This document shows, piece by piece, positions 62,401-64,000 of a stretch of 64,000 nt of DNA; the stretch's first letter is position 1; each line of letters opens with the position of its first letter. Under the pieces are notes generated by a model. It searched no databases, was not told where the DNA came from, and was given only the letters and a program-made list of their open reading frames with translations. The translations under genes and the position numbers were made by a program. Source of the DNA: Euleptes europaea (taxonomy: Eukaryota > Chordata > Lepidosauria > Squamata > Sphaerodactylidae); the NCBI RefSeq assembly GCF_029931775.1, contig NC_079314.1, positions 71,849,879-71,913,878 of the forward strand. Reading direction: 5' to 3'.

Positions 62401-63002
62401 TTTCTTCCTACAAACTGGGTTTTGAAATTGGGAGTAAACTAAGGCTGTAAATTTAACCAATTGGTCCTATTCTAACCATTATGCCATGTTGGCCTAGTGT
62501 TAAATGAAACAAGGGTGAGAGGTGACCAATTATTGGGATGGGGGAATCAGACTAAAACTAATGAAGCTGATTGGGTCAGAGAGACACCCAGAAGAAGACA
62601 GGCCATCTCCTAGAACAGGGTTGCCTGGTCCCCCCTGGCCACCTGCAGGGGGCGGAGAAACACCATTTCAAGATTTCCTGAGGTTCAGGGCTCCAGGAAC
62701 AGAAGGGAGCCAGTATAGCTAAATACTAGTTCCTCTATTTGCATGTGATACAGGGCTCAAAAGTTTATTAAAAGCACTCCCTAAGACACTCCCCCAATTT
62801 TTCCATTCCATTCTAGCCTCCATTCCTACCTGCCCTGTGAGGGGTAACAGCGAGGTTGTTCTGTTGCTTCAAATCCATCAGGGTTCATTGAAGGCATGAT
62901 GTGTATTCGGGTGCTGTCAATCAGCTTTGTAATTACTGGGTCATGCTGATAACTGGTCACCAGAAAGTCTATCAAATGGAGCAGCATCTCCCGCCCGACT
63001 GC
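41252..63002 (-). CDS. CPM: CPM, GPI-anchored carboxypeptidase M (last six coding exons; 5' part outside window)
   Basis: In transcript order: 63002-62830, 50524-50340, 49005-48835, 45673-45521, 43441-43293, 41479-41252; 1059 nt, 352 residues plus stop, equal to roughly residue 74 to the end of the human 443-residue enzyme. CPM is an M14 zinc carboxypeptidase at the cell surface that removes C-terminal Arg/Lys from peptides such as kinins and anaphylatoxins. Visible: MNPDGFE and [10 protein letters not shown] of the substrate pocket, zinc-ligand His in LSANLHGG, catalytic Glu in FEITLELSC, the transthyretin-like domain ([20 protein letters not shown] to [10 protein letters not shown]), and a C-terminal hydrophobic GPI signal ending [13 protein letters not shown]. 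The exons with the signal peptide and the HxxE zinc motif lie beyond 64000. Phases agree at all junctions. Confidence 0.95.
41577..41680 (-). mobile_element. Old tRNA-SINE fragment
   Basis: TTTCGGTCCACATAGGCCAG, TACTATCTGCTCTAACAGAC and CAGGTCTCAGACAGGTCTTC match the 3' half of the 9147-9353 family, diverged. In the last CPM intron. Confidence 0.5.
42222..42437 (-). mobile_element. 5S rRNA-derived SINE
   Basis: Nearly complete: GATCTCGTCAGATCTCAGAA head and GTTTAGTATTTGGATGGGAG on the - strand; tail GTCGGCTGCGACTTGAAGGC and (CA)n-type end at the low coordinate. Confidence 0.88.
42527..42775 (-). mobile_element. tRNA-derived SINE (GCCAGCATGGTGTAGTGGTT family)
   Basis: GAAGAAGAGTTGGTTTTTAT to CACTACACCACGCTGGCTCT, complete in length. 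In the last CPM intron, 90 bp after a 5S-SINE. Confidence 0.88.
43293..43441 (-). CDS. CPM: CPM exon, transthyretin-like domain
   Basis: 149 nt: [46 protein letters not shown]. Acceptor cctatag, donor gtaagt. Confidence 0.95.
45272..45422. mobile_element. Candidate MITE, 151 bp
   Basis: Ends TGGGCTGCATCCACACATCA and TGATTGTGGACGCAGTCCA form an imperfect inverted repeat. No clear duplication. In a CPM intron. Confidence 0.5.
45521..45673 (-). CDS. CPM: CPM exon with catalytic glutamate
   Basis: 153 nt: [35 protein letters not shown], then [11 protein letters not shown]. The Glu in TLELS is the general base of M14 peptidases. Acceptor ctttag, donor gtaagt. Confidence 0.95.
46706..46901. mobile_element. 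hAT-like MITE, 196 bp
   Basis: Perfect 14-bp terminal inverted repeats CAGTGGTTCCCAAA...TTTGGGAACCACTG, the classic Charlie/hAT end. No clean 8-bp duplication is visible, so it is likely older than the adjacent element starting 24 bp away. Confidence 0.8.
46926..48680. mobile_element. Non-autonomous hAT-type DNA transposon, 1.75 kb
   Basis: Ends are inverted repeats TAGGGCTGTTG...CAACAGCCCTA, flanked by a perfect 8-bp duplication AGCTACAC (46918-46925 and 48681-48688), the size made by hAT transposases. Subterminal DNA is full of TTCGG/CCGAA motifs in both orientations. The interior holds four tandem copies of a 145-160-bp unit (47293-47876) and one inverted copy (48361-48510). No transposase is visible. 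It lies in the CPM intron between exons at 48835 and 45673. Confidence 0.85.
47293..47876 (+). repeat. Minisatellite inside the hAT element, about four units
   Basis: Units start at about 47294, 47437, 47597 and 47741, each opening GGCTGCAGGGG and containing ATTTTTGGGGGTACAGACCC, a CTTCTTAAGATACC segment and TTTTGTAAACATTGGGTCAG. Units differ by roughly 10-20 percent. Their open frames are a by-product of the composition. Confidence 0.9.
48763..48785. repeat. (CA)n microsatellite
   Basis: About 12 CA units, read as (TG)n in the CPM transcript, shortly past a CPM 5' splice site. Confidence 0.95.
48835..49005 (-). CDS. CPM: CPM exon
   Basis: 171 nt: [24 protein letters not shown], then [18 protein letters not shown]. 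Acceptor tttctacag, donor gtagga. A (TG)n run on this strand lies about 45-70 nt past the donor. Confidence 0.92.
49006..50339. other. CPM intron, nothing recognised
   Basis: No clear repeat or gene. Small open frames only. Confidence 0.5.
50340..50524 (-). CDS. CPM: CPM exon with zinc-ligand histidine
   Basis: 185 nt: [20 protein letters not shown], then [27 protein letters not shown]. Acceptor tttaag, donor gtaagc. The His in NLHGG is the third zinc ligand. Confidence 0.95.
51056..54799 (-). pseudogene. L1 ORF2 endonuclease / reverse transcriptase with one in-frame stop
   Basis: 1247 codons from [13 protein letters not shown] to the final stop, interrupted only by TAA at 51818-51820 (after LQWLQYH); the same frame continues to 51056. 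Apurinic-type endonuclease: [30 protein letters not shown]. Reverse transcriptase: [46 protein letters not shown] and catalytic FADDLLI. The C-terminal CWKC...HMWWTC zinc-knuckle-like motif lies after the stop. A stop at codon 994 would leave endonuclease and polymerase but remove the Cys-rich tail that L1 needs for retrotransposition. Confidence 0.92.
54832..55737 (-). CDS. L1 ORF1 protein (RNA-binding chaperone)
   Basis: 301 residues, uninterrupted. N-terminal half is a coiled coil (residues about 1-110, Gln/Met/Lys-rich heptads such as [13 protein letters not shown]), then an RRM-like region ([15 protein letters not shown]) and a basic C-terminal domain ([20 protein letters not shown]), ending in a poly-Glu tail. 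L1 ORF1 forms trimers that coat L1 RNA. It precedes ORF2 by 32 bp. Confidence 0.9.
   Translation of the reverse strand: MEKKLQDMLAKQTEATTKQFEQMSTQMTQLTAMMTNLGQASQAINQKLDVVTEDLKVVKTQMNTMKTDMQAMDSSVKKVMEEHKDTKKKLASQEKQIEIIQTNQTAVKDQIAMMEMRVRETNLRLCNFPDMMGDNKETVVPNLAYVFQIEEQELTQAINRVYRIPLPARMKRSKPRDLMIVFYDTRIKDKIMKIHYDSPVSAGDTPLILLKDIPRHLLSQRNNYKEFVSVLKANGIKYRWIMPQGLAFTYKEMKMTILSPSDVGKFLRKYKTELKGLTLEQKEEEEEEEEEPQGAEGGTVL
56871..58124. other. CPM intron, mostly unrecognised
   Basis: AT-rich DNA after the L1. The piece at about 57945-58020 (GCAATGCTATGCATGCTTAC) resembles a common amniote repeat motif but is too decayed to name. Confidence 0.4.
58125..58305 (+). mobile_element. 5S rRNA-derived SINE
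   Basis: Plus strand: GCCTGATCTCATCAGATCTC, AGAAGCTAAGCAGGGTTGAT and GGTTAGTATTCGGATGGAAG copy the 5S rRNA internal promoter; body AGGCAGGCAATGAC and tail GTAGCCATAAGTCAGCT. Confidence 0.88.
59224..61490 (-). mobile_element. CR1/L2-group LINE, inverted, about 2 kb
   Basis: The 3' end is at 59224 (AACATAAGAGCCCGGCTGGA). Minus-strand frames carry reverse-transcriptase motifs, best at 60235-60417: [36 protein letters not shown] and FSQWREV. The frame is broken many times. A tRNA-SINE (61002-61296) is inserted in it. It lies in the CPM intron upstream of the L1. Confidence 0.8.
61002..61296 (+). mobile_element. tRNA-derived SINE inserted in the CR1/L2-group LINE
   Basis: AGCCAGCATGGTGTAGTGAT head; contains the longer form with an internal partial duplication (GGAGCGGTGGAGTCTGATCT and GAGCGGTGGAGGCTAATCTG); tail GTCAGCATATAAAAATCAAC. 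Confidence 0.88.
61679..61867. mobile_element. Candidate MITE with 26-bp inverted repeats
   Basis: CCATTTTAAAAGCATTTGTA at the left (61679-61704) is matched over 26 bp by its inverse at 61842-61867. The 137-bp centre is GC-rich. No target duplication is evident. Confidence 0.7.
61868..62829. other. CPM intron, nothing recognised
   Basis: No gene or clear repeat. Confidence 0.5.
62830..63002 (-). CDS. CPM: CPM exon, start of the part in the window
   Basis: 173 nt encoding [16 protein letters not shown] and [20 protein letters not shown]. Acceptor aacacag, donor gtagga. Ends two bases into an Arg codon. Confidence 0.93.
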
Positions 63003-64000
63003 CTGTGTTAAGAAGCAAATACTTGTGTTTTTAAATGCTACTGACAATAAGTAGAGGTCACAGTTGACCTGAGGTGCCGAGATCGTACTTTATACATATA
63101 TTGCAAAGGTTTATGCTCTCAAAACAAGTGAACAAATATGATGGAACATGTTACTTGTCTGGTTCGTGGGGGAAATATGATGGTCAGAGACATGGGTAGT
63201 CTTAGCCAATGGGCAACAGGAGCATCTATCCCAGGTTCCACTCTTTGGGGGGCCAACTATACAAAGTCCCAACCCATTGCCCCCAAAGAAGGGAGGAAAG
63301 AAGAAAAGGCTCCTGTGGCTGCCAGCATTTGCATGACCGGGGCTCAGGCAACTGGCTTCTGGTGACAGCACTGGCTCCCCCCATCTCTCTGGTGGTGATG
63401 GCTACCCCTTGCTTAGCCCCAGTGGGGGGGGGGGGTCCAGCAATGGTGTGGACTGATTCTGGAGCTCCATCCTGGACTTTTGTCCAAGGGCTCAGAATCA
63501 CAAACACCACCCTGGTCAGAGACCACTTTTCTGATGACTTTAAGCTCAACTGTACTTAAAGTATTTGACAGGGCTGATTCACAGTGAAAATCAGCTCCAG
63601 TCAATGCGCTCACTGTCCCAACTAGCATTGATATGAAAAGCGAACATCTCTGTCCATAAACACAAAAATAGGGCAGTGATTTTTTTGTTGTTGTCAAATA
63701 AATTTGCTTTGACGGGGAGGGGGAAGTGCCACTAATACTCCATATATTGCCAGACTGGTTTACATTACATTCACATGATGAATGCACACACCTACAGCAG
63801 CAGATGACCTAAATACATTGTGCAGAGACAGCATTCACAGTGTGAACTAGCTGTTTTAGTTAGCTGTAACTTTCAGCAGGAGTTCCATGCCAGTGCATGA
63901 GATTATTAGATTTCTGCAACTATTGTCAGTAAGAATACTGCTTTGTCTACTTAGGAGGTAAAACTGATAGTGGTCACCTCACAATGAATGCTGAAAGTAT
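63003..64000. other. CPM intron running off the window
   Basis: No further CPM exon is recognisable; the exon with the HxxE zinc motif must lie beyond the edge. Confidence 0.6.

Overview
This is vertebrate nuclear DNA: long spliced genes, GT-AG introns, two CpG islands and dense interspersed repeats. The repeat set (Bov-B LINEs, L1, CR1/L2-type LINEs, several tRNA-derived SINEs including a Sauria-like one, and a 5S rRNA-derived SINE) points to a squamate reptile, perhaps a gecko; the species cannot be fixed from the sequence. Gene order SLC35E3 - MDM2 - CPM is the same as on human chromosome 12q15.

Layout. 1-970: upstream DNA with an unclassified repeat. 970-1830: CpG island with SLC35E3 exon 1; five coding exons (+ strand) run to 12924 and encode a 309-residue multi-pass solute carrier. 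12925-22100: 3' UTR and intergenic DNA with Bov-B, 5S-SINE and hAT copies. 22100-23090: CpG island of MDM2, with a readable p53-response element pair and TATA box. MDM2 (+) has ten coding exons from 23005 to 36060 and encodes 473 residues. 41252-63002: CPM on the - strand, convergent with MDM2; the last six coding exons are present, and the exons for the signal peptide and first zinc-binding motif lie beyond the right edge. CPM introns carry a 1.75-kb hAT-type element and a nearly intact 6.1-kb L1.

The genes form no operon-like unit. SLC35E3 is an orphan nucleotide-sugar-transporter-family protein; MDM2 is the E3 ligase that restrains p53 and whose inner promoter is p53-driven; CPM is a GPI-anchored carboxypeptidase. 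The most informative oddities are (1) an insertion of palindromic repeats exactly at the MDM2 first coding exon 5' splice site, which duplicated that site; (2) a structured hAT element with an internal minisatellite and an inverted copy of it; (3) a young L1 with a perfect target-site duplication and one in-frame stop; (4) 5S-derived and chimeric SINEs; and (5) a near-identical 129-bp tandem duplication beside SLC35E3 exon 2. I saw no endogenous retrovirus, no CRISPR array and no wholly new gene system.
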